41,942 nt of DNA from an uncultured Chthoniobacter sp. (GCA_903874975.1 CAIQUL010000318.1:1-41942), one strand, 5' to 3'; positions 17,433 through 25,872 are shown, numbered from the stretch's first letter. Notes: a model not told the origin generated them from the letters alone. Numbers and translations are program-made.

Positions 17433-18527
17433 CTAGCTGATGCGCATCGGCATGAGCACGTAGAGGAACGGGGTCTGGATCTTGATCACGCCGGGGCTCA
17501 TTTCGTCGATGAGATCGAGGAAGATCTCGTCGTTGGGCAGGGCGCGAAGCGGGGCCTGGAGAAACTCGGGGTTGAAGGCGATGGAGAATTCGCGGCCTTT
17601 GTAGGCCACGGCGAGCGACTCGCGGGCTTCGCCGATGTCGGGCGTATTGGCGGCGATCTCGATGTTGTTTTTCGTAAAGACGAGTTTGACCGAGTTGGAT
17701 TTCTCGCTGGAGAGGAGGGAAACGCGGTGGACGGCGTTGAGGAAAGTTTCGCGCTCGAGGGTAATGCGCTCCTTGGCTTCGCCGGGGATGACTTGGCGGT
17801 AGTTCGGGTAGTTGCCTTCGATGAGTTTGGAAACGAGGAGGCTGCCGCCGATCTCAAAGGCGATCTGGTTTTCGCCGACGCTCATTTTCACGTCGCCCTC
17901 GTCGCCGAGCAGGCGGCCGAGTTCGGTGACGCACTTGGTCGGGACGATGATTTCGACTTCCTGGCTGCGGGGAAACTCGACTTCGAGATCGACGAGCGCG
18001 AGGCGGCGTCCGTCGGTGGCGACCATGGTGAGTTTGTTCTCCTTGAAGGAGAAAAGGATGCCGTTGAGGACGTAGCGGGTCTCGTCGGTGGAGATCGCGT
18101 AGCTGGTTTTTTTCAGCGCGTCGCGGAGGGCCTGCTGGTGGATGGTGAAGGTCTTGGCACCTTCAAACTTCGGGAGCGGGGGAAATTCCTCCTCGGGCAG
18201 GCCGAGGATTTTGAAGAAGCTCTGGCCGCAGCGGATGGAGGCGACGTTTTTCGCATCGATCTCGATCTGGACTTCGGCGGCGGGGAGTTCGCGCACGATG
18301 TTGGCGAGGCGCCGGGCGGGCAGGGTGGTGGCACCGGGTTTCTCGATCTGTGCGTCGATGACACCGCTGACGCCGACATCGAGGTCCGTGGTGGTGAGCC
18401 GGAGCTGGCCGTCGGCTGCGTGGAGGAGGACGTTGGAAAGGATGGGAAGCGTGGTGCGGGTGCTAACGACGTTTTGGACCGTTTGCAGACCGGCGAGGAG
18501 CTTCTCTTTGCTGACGCTAAATTTCAT
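17433..18527 (-). CDS. dnaN: DNA polymerase III beta subunit (sliding clamp)
   Basis: 364 residues from an ATG at 18527, the standard DnaN length of about 365-375. It begins MKFSVSKEKLLAGLQ and carries family landmarks including RTTLPILSNVLL (about residue 24), LTTTDLDVGV, DGRRLALVD near the end of domain II, NYPNYRQVIP in the linker to domain III, and the C-terminal LMPMRI strand, which forms part of the clamp-binding cleft. The dimeric ring tethers polymerase III to DNA and recruits repair and initiation factors. It lies 93 nt downstream of dnaA on the same strand, the classic bacterial arrangement, so the two are probably co-transcribed. The gene ends with TAG, which shows that TAG is a normal stop codon here. 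The bases before the start (CCAATCCCT) contain no Shine-Dalgarno. Confidence 0.97.
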   Translation of the reverse strand: MKFSVSKEKLLAGLQTVQNVVSTRTTLPILSNVLLHAADGQLRLTTTDLDVGVSGVIDAQIEKPGATTLPARRLANIVRELPAAEVQIEIDAKNVASIRCGQSFFKILGLPEEEFPPLPKFEGAKTFTIHQQALRDALKKTSYAISTDETRYVLNGILFSFKENKLTMVATDGRRLALVDLEVEFPRSQEVEIIVPTKCVTELGRLLGDEGDVKMSVGENQIAFEIGGSLLVSKLIEGNYPNYRQVIPGEAKERITLERETFLNAVHRVSLLSSEKSNSVKLVFTKNNIEIAANTPDIGEARESLAVAYKGREFSIAFNPEFLQAPLRALPNDEIFLDLIDEMSPGVIKIQTPFLYVLMPMRIS

Positions 18528-18620
18528 AGGGATTGGAGTGGCGGTTTAGATGAATGATTGCCCGAAGCGCTGCAATCATTTTCCCCAAGGGTTTCGGCGG
18601 ATAATCCGCGGCGGCCGGCG
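18528..18620 (-). other. dnaA-dnaN intergenic spacer
   Basis: 93 nt without coding signal. Near 18597-18609 there is a perfect small palindrome, GCGGATAATCCGC, close to the dnaA stop. It is too short and lacks a T-run, so I do not call it a terminator. No DnaA box is seen here. Confidence 0.4.
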
Positions 18621-19973
18621 TCAGCGCGTGAGCTGGCTGTCGAGAAAGGAGACGACGTTGCGGGTCTTCTCGTCCTTTTGGATGCGGCCCTTCACGAGCC
18701 GGTGCGCGTGGAGCACGGTGCCGTGGTCGCGCCCGCCAAAGGCGTCGCCGATTTCGCTGAGCGAGATTTTCGTCAGCTCGCGGGCGAGGAACATGGCGAT
18801 CTGTCGCGGAAAGGCGATGTTCGCGGGGCGGCGCTTGCTGGTCATGTCGGCGATCCGCACGTCGAAGTGTTCGGCCACGCGCTTTTGAATTTGGTCGATG
18901 GTGATCGCGCGGCGCGCCTCCTCGTGGAGGATGTCCTTGAGCAGATGCTCGATGGTTTCGAGGTCGGGGACGCGGCCTTCATTGAGCGAGACGTAGCCGG
19001 CCACGCGCATCAGTGCGCCTTCGAGCCGGCGCACGTTGGTGCGGATGCGCGTGGCGAGAAATTCGAGGATTTCCCGCGGCAGGCTGATCTCCATGCCCTG
19101 CGCCTTTTTTCCGAGAATGGCGAGCCGGGTCTCGATGTCGGGCGCCTGCAACTCGGCGGTGAGGCCCCACTCGAAGCGCGAGACCAGCCGCGTTTCGAGG
19201 TTGGCGATTTCCGAGGGCGGGCGGTCGCTGGAAAGGACGATCTGTTTGTGGCCGTCGAAGAGCGTGTTGAAGGTGTGAAAGAACTCCTCCTGCGTGCGGC
19301 CCTTGTCGGCGAGAAACTGGATGTCGTCGATGAGCAGCACGTCGGCTTGGCGGTAGCGTTTGCGGAATTTGACGAGCGTGTTGTTCTGGATCGCGTCGAT
19401 GAACTCGTTGGTGAAGCTCTCGCTGGTGATATAGACGACCTTGGTTTTTTTCTTCGCCGCGATGGCCTGGCCGATGGCGTGCATGAGGTGGGTTTTGCCG
19501 AGTCCCACGCCGCCGTAGATGAAGAGTGGATTGTAGGTGCGCGCCGGCGCGTCGGCGACGGCTTTGCAGGCGGCATGGGCAAACTGGTTGTTCGTCCCGA
19601 CAACGAACGCGTTGAAAGTATTGCGCGCGTTCATCCCGGTGGCGCGGGTGTCGGTGGTCGAGCTGGTGTCCGGGACCAGGTCGGCCGTGGGCGCGGGCGC
19701 GGGGAGGGGAGCGGTCTCGGTGCTCGCGCCGGCAAAGACAAAGCGGATCTCCCGCTCGGCGTGCAGCACGAGCAGCACGGCGGCGCGCAGCAGGCTGATG
19801 TAGTTCGTCTCGATCCAGAGCTGGTAGATGTTATTCGGCACCCGCAGCGTGAGCTGTTTGGGGTCGAGTTCCACAAGGTCGATGTCCTTGAACCAGCGGT
19901 CGTACGTGTCCGTGCTGACGTCGGCTTTCAGGGCTTTCGCGATGGCGTTCCAGGTCGTCTTAAGGTCGGTCAT
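18621..19973 (-). CDS. dnaA: Chromosomal replication initiator DnaA
   Basis: 450 residues from an ATG at 19973; an in-frame extension to 20063 runs across the DnaA-box region and has no homology. Domain I (1-80) holds WNAIAKALKADVSTDTYDRWF and the oligomerisation surface. A Pro/Thr-rich domain II linker follows (about 82-112). Domain III is AAA+ with NTFNAFVVGTNNQFAHAA, Walker A GGVGLGKT (154-161), Walker B LLIDDIQFL, and the sensor region PPSEI. Domain IV ends with the helix-turn-helix signature SEIGDAFGGRDHGTVLHA, which reads DnaA boxes. ATP-DnaA opens the origin and also represses its own gene. A perfect DnaA box lies 11 nt upstream of the start codon, consistent with autoregulation. The start has no Shine-Dalgarno (ATCATTGAAA precedes ATG). 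Confidence 0.97.
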   Translation of the reverse strand: MTDLKTTWNAIAKALKADVSTDTYDRWFKDIDLVELDPKQLTLRVPNNIYQLWIETNYISLLRAAVLLVLHAEREIRFVFAGASTETAPLPAPAPTADLVPDTSSTTDTRATGMNARNTFNAFVVGTNNQFAHAACKAVADAPARTYNPLFIYGGVGLGKTHLMHAIGQAIAAKKKTKVVYITSESFTNEFIDAIQNNTLVKFRKRYRQADVLLIDDIQFLADKGRTQEEFFHTFNTLFDGHKQIVLSSDRPPSEIANLETRLVSRFEWGLTAELQAPDIETRLAILGKKAQGMEISLPREILEFLATRIRTNVRRLEGALMRVAGYVSLNEGRVPDLETIEHLLKDILHEEARRAITIDQIQKRVAEHFDVRIADMTSKRRPANIAFPRQIAMFLARELTKISLSEIGDAFGGRDHGTVLHAHRLVKGRIQKDEKTRNVVSFLDSQLTR

Positions 19974-19983
19974 TTTCAATGAT

Positions 19984-19992
19984 TTATCCACA
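19984..19992 (+). promoter_or_regulatory. DnaA box (perfect TTATCCACA)
   Basis: This is an exact match to the consensus 9-mer, located 11 nt upstream of the dnaA start codon. It may serve both origin function and autoregulation of dnaA. Confidence 0.75.
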
Positions 19993-20239
19993 GCGGCAAT
20001 TGAGGTTCTGGAGTTGCGAAAAGGCCGGTGCGAAACCGGCGAAAGGGTTCTCTGTCGGGCCATTCCAGCGGCGCGGCTGGCTGGCGGCAGATTTTTCCGC
20101 CGTGCGCAAATCGCTGGAAAACAGTGAGATGAACCGGCGGGGCGTGTGGAACGCAGATTTCACATGGCTCCGCGTCAACAGCGGCGGGGCAATCCTTTGG
20201 GAGACAGGAAGCGGTTGGGCTGGATGGCGTTTTTGGTCT

Positions 20240-20259
20240 TTGTTCACAAGTTATTCACA
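20240..20259 (+). promoter_or_regulatory. Tandem DnaA boxes (TTGTTCACA and TTATTCACA)
   Basis: Two direct-repeat 9-mers are separated by 2 nt. The second fits TTWTNCACA exactly; the first has one mismatch. Such close same-orientation pairs are typical DnaA loading sites next to an unwinding element, and AT-richer DNA follows at about 20315. Confidence 0.55.
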
Positions 20260-20425
20260 ACGGTTGGCTTCCCTTTCCGGCGCTGGGCTTGAGACTATTT
20301 TTCCGGCTCCAGAGCGCCAAGAAAATTTGACCGAAAACCGCGAACTATTTTCTCCATAATTCGCGTTTTCCTGTTGACCACTCCGCGCGCCAGAGCGCAT
20401 GCGCTTTTCCCCTCGTGGGCCGATG

Positions 20426-22057
20426 CTACGCATGCGCCGCGACCTCCGCGCGCATCGTTTCGCGGGCCGCTTTGGACGTGCGAAAGCAGAGCGCCGTGCC
20501 GACGGTGACGAACGTCCCGAGGGTGATCCGCCACGGAAAGGCGAGCACGAGCAGCGGGGCTGGCTGGCCGTCCGGGCCGGTGGTGGTGAAGCCCACGAGC
20601 ATTTGCAGCGGGCCGTAGCTGAAGAAAACGACCGCGGCGAATCCGCAGACCATCGCGAGGACGTTGCCGAAGTCGCTGCCGCGTGACTGCGTGAGCACGC
20701 CGACGAGGAAAATGCCGAGCAGCGAACCGAAGGTGAACCCGAGGATGCCGAGCACCAGCGGGATGATCGCGGCCTTCGGATGGTGCGCCATGTAGTAGGA
20801 GGTGCCGAGGCCGACGAGGATGATGAACCCGGCAAAGAGCACCGTGCTCCAGCGCAGCACGCGGACGCGCCCGGCCTCGCTGACCGGGCCGCGCGCTTCC
20901 TGCCACGGCAGCACAAAGTCCCGCGCGAAGCTCGTGCCGAGCGCGTTCAGCGCGGTGCTCAGCGAACCCATCGCCGTGGCCATGATGCCGGCGATGACCA
21001 AGCCGCGCATGCCGGCGGGCATCTGCGTGAGAATGAAAAAAGGAAACGCCTCGCGATCCGCAATGCCGGCGGGGAGCGCCGCCTGGCCGCTCGTGTAAAA
21101 CGCGGAAACGAGGATGCCCACGAGCACGAAGCAGCCGACCACGGGCAGATCCACGAGGCCGGAAAGAATCGTCGCCTTGGCGCTCTCGCGCCGGTTCTTC
21201 GCGGTGAGCATGCGCTGCACGGTGTCCTGATCGATGCCGTGGGTGGACATGGTGACAAAGGTGCTGCCGATGACCGCGGCCCAGATGGTGTACTCGGAAG
21301 TCAGCACGTTTTTGATCCACGGCCAGGCACCGGCCTCGGCGGAGGGCTTGGCAAAGTTCCAAAAGAGCGGTTCCTGAAAATGCTGCGTCGCAGCGCCCCA
21401 ACCGCCGGGGATTTTCCCGAGCAGGAAAAAGATCGAAAAGCCCAGCGCGGCGACGAGCACGCCGACTTGGATGAAGTCCGTCCAGATCACCGCGCGAATG
21501 CCGCCGACCGCCGTGTAGAGCGCAGTGAGCATCGTGACGAGGACGACCGCCGCAGCGAAGATCCAAAACTTTTCCCACGCTCCCACCGGTGCGCCGCGCC
21601 AGAGCTGCCAGCCGAGCACGAGGATGATCGCGCTGACGTAGAGCCGCGTCCCCATGGCCAGAACGCGCGTGACGAGGAACGTCGCCGACGCCCAGGTCCG
21701 CGTGCGCGGGCCGAAGCGGGTCCCGAGGAACTCGTAGAGCGAGATCACGCCATGGCGGTAGAAGAGTGGGATGAAAAGAAAGCTGACGATGATCCGCGCG
21801 AGGATCGTGCCGATGGCGAACTGCGCGTAGGTCCAGTTGCCCTTGATGTAGCCGCTCTCCGGCGCGCCGAGGAAAGTCGCCGCGCTGATTTCCGCCGCGA
21901 GGATGCTCGCGAGCACCGCCCACCACGGCGTCTGCCGGTCGCCCAGCGCAAAACCCTCCATGCTCCCGCTCTTCGAGCGCTGCGAGAGCCCGATCCCGAT
22001 GATGATGGCGAAGTACGCCACCAGCACCACCGCATCCAGCCAGAGATTTCCGATCAT
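20426..22057 (-). CDS. Sodium:solute symporter (SSS family)
   Basis: 543 residues from an ATG at 22057. The N-terminus (DAVVLVAYFAIIIGIGLSQRSKS) and the following GFALGDRQTPWWAVLASILAAEISAATFLGAP are the classic SSS opening with the unwound TM1 sodium site. About 13 hydrophobic segments are seen, along with the family motif TALYTAVGGIRAVIWTDFIQ (near TM5-6) and GLVIAGIMATAMGSLSTALNALGTSFARD (TM8 region). Members import sugars, amino acids, sialic acid, acetate or similar solutes with Na+. The sequence alone does not give the substrate. The start overlaps the argA stop as ATGA, so expression is coupled to N-acetylglutamate synthase; transport of a metabolite linked to arginine or glutamate is tempting but unproven. 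No clear terminator follows the gene. Confidence 0.92.
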   Translation of the reverse strand: MIGNLWLDAVVLVAYFAIIIGIGLSQRSKSGSMEGFALGDRQTPWWAVLASILAAEISAATFLGAPESGYIKGNWTYAQFAIGTILARIIVSFLFIPLFYRHGVISLYEFLGTRFGPRTRTWASATFLVTRVLAMGTRLYVSAIILVLGWQLWRGAPVGAWEKFWIFAAAVVLVTMLTALYTAVGGIRAVIWTDFIQVGVLVAALGFSIFFLLGKIPGGWGAATQHFQEPLFWNFAKPSAEAGAWPWIKNVLTSEYTIWAAVIGSTFVTMSTHGIDQDTVQRMLTAKNRRESAKATILSGLVDLPVVGCFVLVGILVSAFYTSGQAALPAGIADREAFPFFILTQMPAGMRGLVIAGIMATAMGSLSTALNALGTSFARDFVLPWQEARGPVSEAGRVRVLRWSTVLFAGFIILVGLGTSYYMAHHPKAAIIPLVLGILGFTFGSLLGIFLVGVLTQSRGSDFGNVLAMVCGFAAVVFFSYGPLQMLVGFTTTGPDGQPAPLLVLAFPWRITLGTFVTVGTALCFRTSKAARETMRAEVAAHA

Positions 22058-23364
22058 GCGCGGGGAGTTTCGAGAGTGCCCGGCGGCAGCACGGCCTTGA
22101 GCATGATTTTGGAATTGCGCGCGCTCGCCTCGTATTTCCTCCGGCGCTCCGCCGGCAGCTCCTCCGGTCCCACCTCCAGGAACCCGCCCTTTTGCTGGAA
22201 GAAATTAAACGCCTGCGTGGAGAGCGCGAAAAGCTGCCGCATCCCTTTCTCCCCCGCGAGCTGCTCCGCGAAAGACACCAGCTTCCGCCCGTAACCCTGC
22301 CCCTCGTGGTTCTTGCTCACGTAGAGGCACGCCAGCTCCGCCTTCTGCTCCTCGGGGTAAAGATGCACCGCCACGCAGGCGAGCAGGTTCCGGTCGATCT
22401 CCAGCACCCAGTAGTCGTCGAGATGCGCGAGGATGTCCGCGCGCGTGCGCTTCACCAGCTCCTCATTGTTCACCGACTGCCGGATCAGCGCGATCACCGC
22501 GCGCACGTCCTTCTTAAAGATCCGCCGGATCTGCTGATACTCATTCGAGTAAACCATCGTTCCGATGCCCTCGTGGCTGAACACCTCGCTGAGCAGCGCC
22601 TCATCGTGCCGCCCGTCCAGCAGATGCACCCGCGCCACGCCCAGCCGGCAGGCCCGCGCCGCGTGCTCCAGCTTCGAGACCAGACTCGCCGCCAGCAGCG
22701 CCCGCTTCTTCTTCACAAACTCCTCCGCCTCCGCCATCGAGAGCTGCCCCACGATTTCGCCATTCACCACCACGCCCGAGCTGGCGGAGAGAAAAAGAAT
22801 CTTCATCGCCTGCATCGCCTCCGCCACCTCCAGCGCGATGCCATCGCTGTTCACGCGAAACGTTTTCCCTTCGCCGTCATAACCCATCGGCGGAATCACC
22901 GGGATGATTCCGTCATTCAAAAACAAATGCAGCGCCTTCGTATCCACGCGCTCGACCCGCCCCGTATTGAGCTGGTCCACGCCGCCGAGGATGCCCGCCG
23001 GATGCGCGATCAGCGCGTTCGCGTAGGCCGCGCGCAGGTCCACCGACGTCAGCCCCTGCATGATCTCCGTCATCACATTCGTCGCGGCCTCGATGCTGAC
23101 TTTGAGCGTCGCGTCGTCGGTGATGCCGGTCCCGTCCGCATTGGAAATCGCCACGCCCCGCTCCGCGGCGAGCTGCGCGATCTGCCGCGCCGCGCCGTGG
23201 ACGAGAATGACCTTGATGCTCAGCGAGCGCAGCACCGCGAGATCGAGCAGGATGTTGGCGAAATTGGGCGACGCCACGATCTCGCCATCCACCGCGACCA
23301 CGAAGATTTTTTCCCGGAAACGGGGGACGTATTGGAGGATGCCGCGCAGGTCGGAGACTTTCAT
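22054..23364 (-). CDS. argA: Amino-acid N-acetyltransferase (N-acetylglutamate synthase)
   Basis: 436 residues from an ATG at 23364, close to the 443 of Escherichia coli ArgA. Residues 1-280 form an amino-acid-kinase-like domain (REKIFVVAVDGEIVAS, VILVHGAARQI, and FRVNSDGIALEVAEAM). This domain binds arginine for feedback control but has no kinase activity in ArgA. From about 290 a GNAT domain follows: VYSNEYQQIRRIFKKDVRAV, then LACLYVSKNHEGQGYGRKL, the acetyl-CoA pyrophosphate loop (Q/RxxGxG/A type), and FNFFQQKGGF at the end. It makes N-acetylglutamate from glutamate and acetyl-CoA, the first step of arginine synthesis. It is coupled by ATGA to the symporter gene. The in-frame extension to 23994 is low-complexity antisense sequence and was rejected. 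Confidence 0.93.
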   Translation of the reverse strand: MKVSDLRGILQYVPRFREKIFVVAVDGEIVASPNFANILLDLAVLRSLSIKVILVHGAARQIAQLAAERGVAISNADGTGITDDATLKVSIEAATNVMTEIMQGLTSVDLRAAYANALIAHPAGILGGVDQLNTGRVERVDTKALHLFLNDGIIPVIPPMGYDGEGKTFRVNSDGIALEVAEAMQAMKILFLSASSGVVVNGEIVGQLSMAEAEEFVKKKRALLAASLVSKLEHAARACRLGVARVHLLDGRHDEALLSEVFSHEGIGTMVYSNEYQQIRRIFKKDVRAVIALIRQSVNNEELVKRTRADILAHLDDYWVLEIDRNLLACVAVHLYPEEQKAELACLYVSKNHEGQGYGRKLVSFAEQLAGEKGMRQLFALSTQAFNFFQQKGGFLEVGPEELPAERRRKYEASARNSKIMLKAVLPPGTLETPRA

Positions 23365-23462
23365 TCGTGATCGAGGGCGCCTACGAAACGCAAATTCCCC
23401 CGGCGCGGAAAGCGGAAAAGTGGGAGGCGGGAGGAGGTCCGCCGACCGGACCCGGGAGCGGA

Positions 23463-24761
23463 TCAGTATTCGCGTTCGAGTTCGTCGAGGTAGCGGGCGA
23501 TGGGGTCGCGTTGTTTGCGTTCCTGTTCGGAAATCTCGCGGGCGGTCTTGAGGTATCCGTCGAAGTCGCGGTTCGGCCCGATGCGCTGCGTGGCTTCGAA
23601 CCAGTTGAGGTAGTCGGCGATGGCACTCATCCGCTGGAGCACGTCGACCCGGTATTTCCGGACGCTGGCGAGGCGCTCGCGAACGCCCTTGGTTTTTCCC
23701 CGCGCGAGCAGGGCGAGGGCGGCCTCGTAGTCCACGAGCACCGGGCGGAAGAGGGCGTTCGCGCGGGTGCTGAGGGCGATGAGTTTCGCGTGATGCTCGG
23801 CGAGGACGGCGCGGCAACCGGGGAGCGGCAGGTAGCTTTCGTAGTCGGCAAGGTCGAAGGTTTTTTTCTCGCTGCCTTGGCCGGTGCGGATTTCCAGGGT
23901 CAGCAGAGGCGCGAGTTGCTGATCGGTCTCCTCGACGCTGAGGCCCCGGTAGCGGTCGGCGGCGGCGAAGCGCGCGAGGTTCAGCGTCCACCATTTTTGC
24001 AGGGTGGCCTCGTCGGCGGCGATGACGGGGAATTCCTTCTTCAGCAGGGCCAGCGGGGCACCATTGCTCTGCGGCCAGGCGCGGACGAGGCGGGCGAGGG
24101 CGGCTGGGCCGCCGGGCTGGGCGGTGAGGAGCTGAACGAGGCAGGCGGCGAGCGCGCGGTCGAGGGCGCGGACAGTGGCGCCGAGTTCGTCGGGGCGTTC
24201 GCTGAGGAAGTTTTCCAGCGGGGGCAGTTTATTGGTCCGGAGGAGTTGCTGAAAGATCGCGGCATTCGGACCGTCCTCCCGCTGGCGGGCCAGACCGACG
24301 CAACCCTCGATCACCCACCACGGCGCGTCGCGGAATTCCGTGCCGCCTTTCACCCCCACCTCGCGGTAGGCGTACTCGAGCAGGACGGCGCGGACGATTT
24401 GCCGCTGGAGATTCACGGCGGAGGGATCGCGGCCGATGCGGACGTCAATCTGGACTTTGAAACCGGGGAGGGATTCGACGAGGCGGACGGTGGCCGCCGG
24501 CTCCTGGGCGCGGGCGGGTGCGGCGCGTTCGATGGTGATGACGATGGGGGCCTTCCAACCCTCGCGCTCCCCGAGCGTTTTGAGGACATCGCGTTTCACC
24601 TCCTCGACGAAGCTGACCACGCGCATCCGCAGAGGCCGGTCCTCGCAGTAGATGCTGAACTGATTGGAAGCGCTGTCGCTGCGCTCCCGGAGATCGAGCG
24701 CGTCCGCGGGGAGCGGTGCCGTGAGGAGCACCATCGCCGCGACCAGCGCCCGCGGGATCAT
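23463..24761 (-). CDS. Secreted protein resembling a peptidase MA-like gluzincin without its zinc ligands
   Basis: 432 residues from an ATG at 24761, with an N-terminal signal peptide (ALVAAMVLLTAPLPADA). Residues 70-160 follow the order of peptidase-MA-like families: a strand PIVITIERA, then the helix QIVRAVLLEYAYREV (120-135), then DAPWWVIEGCVGLA (146-157), which matches the usual P-x-W-x-x-EG-x-A that supplies the third ligand. Where active members have HExxH, this protein has LEYAY (128-132). The Glu is kept but both His are lost, so zinc hydrolysis is unlikely. The C-terminal half is helical and rich in Arg/Glu. The stop precedes argA by 98 nt, and the start overlaps the zinc-ribbon protein stop (ATGA). 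It may be a binding or chaperone relic. The homology is inferred by eye. Confidence 0.6.
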   Translation of the reverse strand: MIPRALVAAMVLLTAPLPADALDLRERSDSASNQFSIYCEDRPLRMRVVSFVEEVKRDVLKTLGEREGWKAPIVITIERAAPARAQEPAATVRLVESLPGFKVQIDVRIGRDPSAVNLQRQIVRAVLLEYAYREVGVKGGTEFRDAPWWVIEGCVGLARQREDGPNAAIFQQLLRTNKLPPLENFLSERPDELGATVRALDRALAACLVQLLTAQPGGPAALARLVRAWPQSNGAPLALLKKEFPVIAADEATLQKWWTLNLARFAAADRYRGLSVEETDQQLAPLLTLEIRTGQGSEKKTFDLADYESYLPLPGCRAVLAEHHAKLIALSTRANALFRPVLVDYEAALALLARGKTKGVRERLASVRKYRVDVLQRMSAIADYLNWFEATQRIGPNRDFDGYLKTAREISEQERKQRDPIARYLDELEREY

Positions 24762-25537
24762 GGGGCCGCGCCGCCTTTGGTCACGAGCGAGACGGTGCCC
24801 TTTTGCACTACGATGGTCTGCATGTCGGCCAGTTGCTTCTTCTGCTGGGACAGTGCGGTCCAGAGCTTTTGAAAGGAGAAGTCGAGATATTGCATGAGGT
24901 CGGGATGCACGGCGAGGCGCCCGAAATTGCCGCCGATGAGGGTGGCCGTCAATTTCTTGTCCTTGGTTGCGACGCGGTAGGTCACGCCGGAGTAAATGGG
25001 CAGGCCGAAAAGATCCTGCTGGGTGGCGAAATGGACGTCGCCGGGCTGAAAATTCACGAAGAGCCGCCGGAACTCGATCAGGCCGCCAACCTGCGATTTC
25101 TTGAGGATTTGCTGGAGGTGGCCGTTGATCTCCGCCTCGGTGAAGTCCACCCGGCGCGGCTGGGGCGAATCAATCGCGTCCATCAGGTCCATACCCACCG
25201 AGCGCTCCGGTAGTTCCTTCTTCGCCTCCGGCACGCCATCCGGCTTTTGCACGATGAGCAGGACGCCCGCGGCGAGCGCGGCGTAAAACAGCACGTTGGC
25301 CGCAGTTCTGAGGTCGCGCAGCACGCCGCCCGAACCCGGATTGGTCATCTTCGCGACGTGCTTGCGGGCGGCCTCCACGGCGGCCTGAGTCGAGGTCTTC
25401 GGGTCTTCCTTTGGCAAAAGGGAGCGGTCGAGCTTGCCGCCGCAGTTGTGGCAATAGACGCGCTCGGCTTCGTTTTCGTGACCGCACTGCTCGCAGGTCA
25501 GATTGACGGGCTTGGTCGGTTCAGGGCTTTTGGCCAT
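24758..25537 (-). CDS. Zinc-ribbon membrane protein of unknown function
   Basis: 259 residues from an ATG at 25537. The N-terminus carries a zinc ribbon with Cys15, Cys18, Cys29 and Cys32 (CEQCGHEN and CHNCGGKL). After a charged linker there is one membrane helix at about 79-97 (AANVLFYAALAAGVLLIVQ). A domain of about 155 residues follows, probably outside the membrane; it contains a strand-rich section (LIEFRRLFVNFQPGDVHFA, then YSGVTYRVATKD) that suggests a beta-barrel or LolA-like sheet. No catalytic motif is visible and I do not recognise the family. It sits 2 nt downstream of the FmdB-type gene and overlaps the next gene by ATGA, so the three are almost certainly one transcription unit. 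Confidence 0.7.
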   Translation of the reverse strand: MAKSPEPTKPVNLTCEQCGHENEAERVYCHNCGGKLDRSLLPKEDPKTSTQAAVEAARKHVAKMTNPGSGGVLRDLRTAANVLFYAALAAGVLLIVQKPDGVPEAKKELPERSVGMDLMDAIDSPQPRRVDFTEAEINGHLQQILKKSQVGGLIEFRRLFVNFQPGDVHFATQQDLFGLPIYSGVTYRVATKDKKLTATLIGGNFGRLAVHPDLMQYLDFSFQKLWTALSQQKKQLADMQTIVVQKGTVSLVTKGGAAP

Positions 25538-25539
25538 GG

Positions 25540-25872
25540 CTATTCGGCTTTCTTTTTAGTGCCGGACTTGGGCTTTTCGGCGACCGGTTTCGACTCGGTT
25601 TTCTTGGGGTCGCTGCTTTTCGTTTCACCACCGCCGGAATCGCTCTTCGCTGCCGCCTGGTAGCCGGCGCTGCGGTAGTCGGTGATGTAAAAGCCCGAGC
25701 CTTTGAAAATCAGGCCCGCCCCCGTGCCGAGCAGGCGCTTCACTTTACCTTTGCCCCACGTTTTTTTCCGGCACTGCTCCTTCGGGCAGGTGGTCAGCGT
25801 GGCATCCTTCATCGACTGGTAAAGCTCGAAGGTCTTTTTGCATTTCTCACACTGGTAATCGTAGTTCGGCAT
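25540..25872 (-). CDS. FmdB-family zinc-ribbon protein
   Basis: 110 residues from an ATG at 25872; the in-frame ATG at 25944 adds residues with no homology. It opens MPNYDYQCEKCKKTFELYQSM in the standard FmdB manner and has Cys8/Cys11 and Cys29/Cys34. The second pair is spaced CPKEQC rather than the usual CPxC, a mild variation. GTGAGLIFKGSGFYITDYR is the conserved family tail motif. The rest is a Ser/Lys/Glu-rich low-complexity tail, typical of this family. FmdB proteins are small putative regulators whose molecular role is not established. This gene heads the run that continues through the zinc-ribbon protein, the dead-peptidase-like protein, argA and the symporter. Confidence 0.85.
   Translation of the reverse strand: MPNYDYQCEKCKKTFELYQSMKDATLTTCPKEQCRKKTWGKGKVKRLLGTGAGLIFKGSGFYITDYRSAGYQAAAKSDSGGGETKSSDPKKTESKPVAEKPKSGTKKKAE

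Larger units (their letters stand above)
19974..20425. other. Putative chromosomal replication origin (oriC) region upstream of dnaA
   Basis: 452 nt without a plausible gene between dnaA and a symporter gene. It holds one perfect DnaA box TTATCCACA (19984-19992), a second good one TTATTCACA (20251-20259) and a near match TTGTTCACA (20240-20248) that forms a tight pair with it. An AT-richer stretch around 20315-20375 (AAAATTTGACC..., TATTTTCTCCATAATT) could be the unwinding element. The classic dnaA-dnaN neighbourhood supports oriC, although three boxes is few. The 12-bp palindrome AGCGCATGCGCT (20394-20405) is also present; its role is unknown. Confidence 0.55.

Noticed and set aside
17013-18557. 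Plus-strand frame of 514 codons covering dnaN
   Set aside because: The part over dnaN is antisense; only the first 130 codons show coding composition and are treated as the end of the damaged secreted-protein gene.
20394-20405. Palindrome AGCGCATGCGCT as a terminator for the symporter gene
   Set aside because: The T-run lies on the wrong side for the minus-strand gene, and the stem is only 6 bp.
23367-24872. Plus-strand frame of 501 codons over the dead-peptidase-like gene
   Set aside because: Antisense to a gene with a signal peptide and operon overlaps; no motif in the plus-strand translation.
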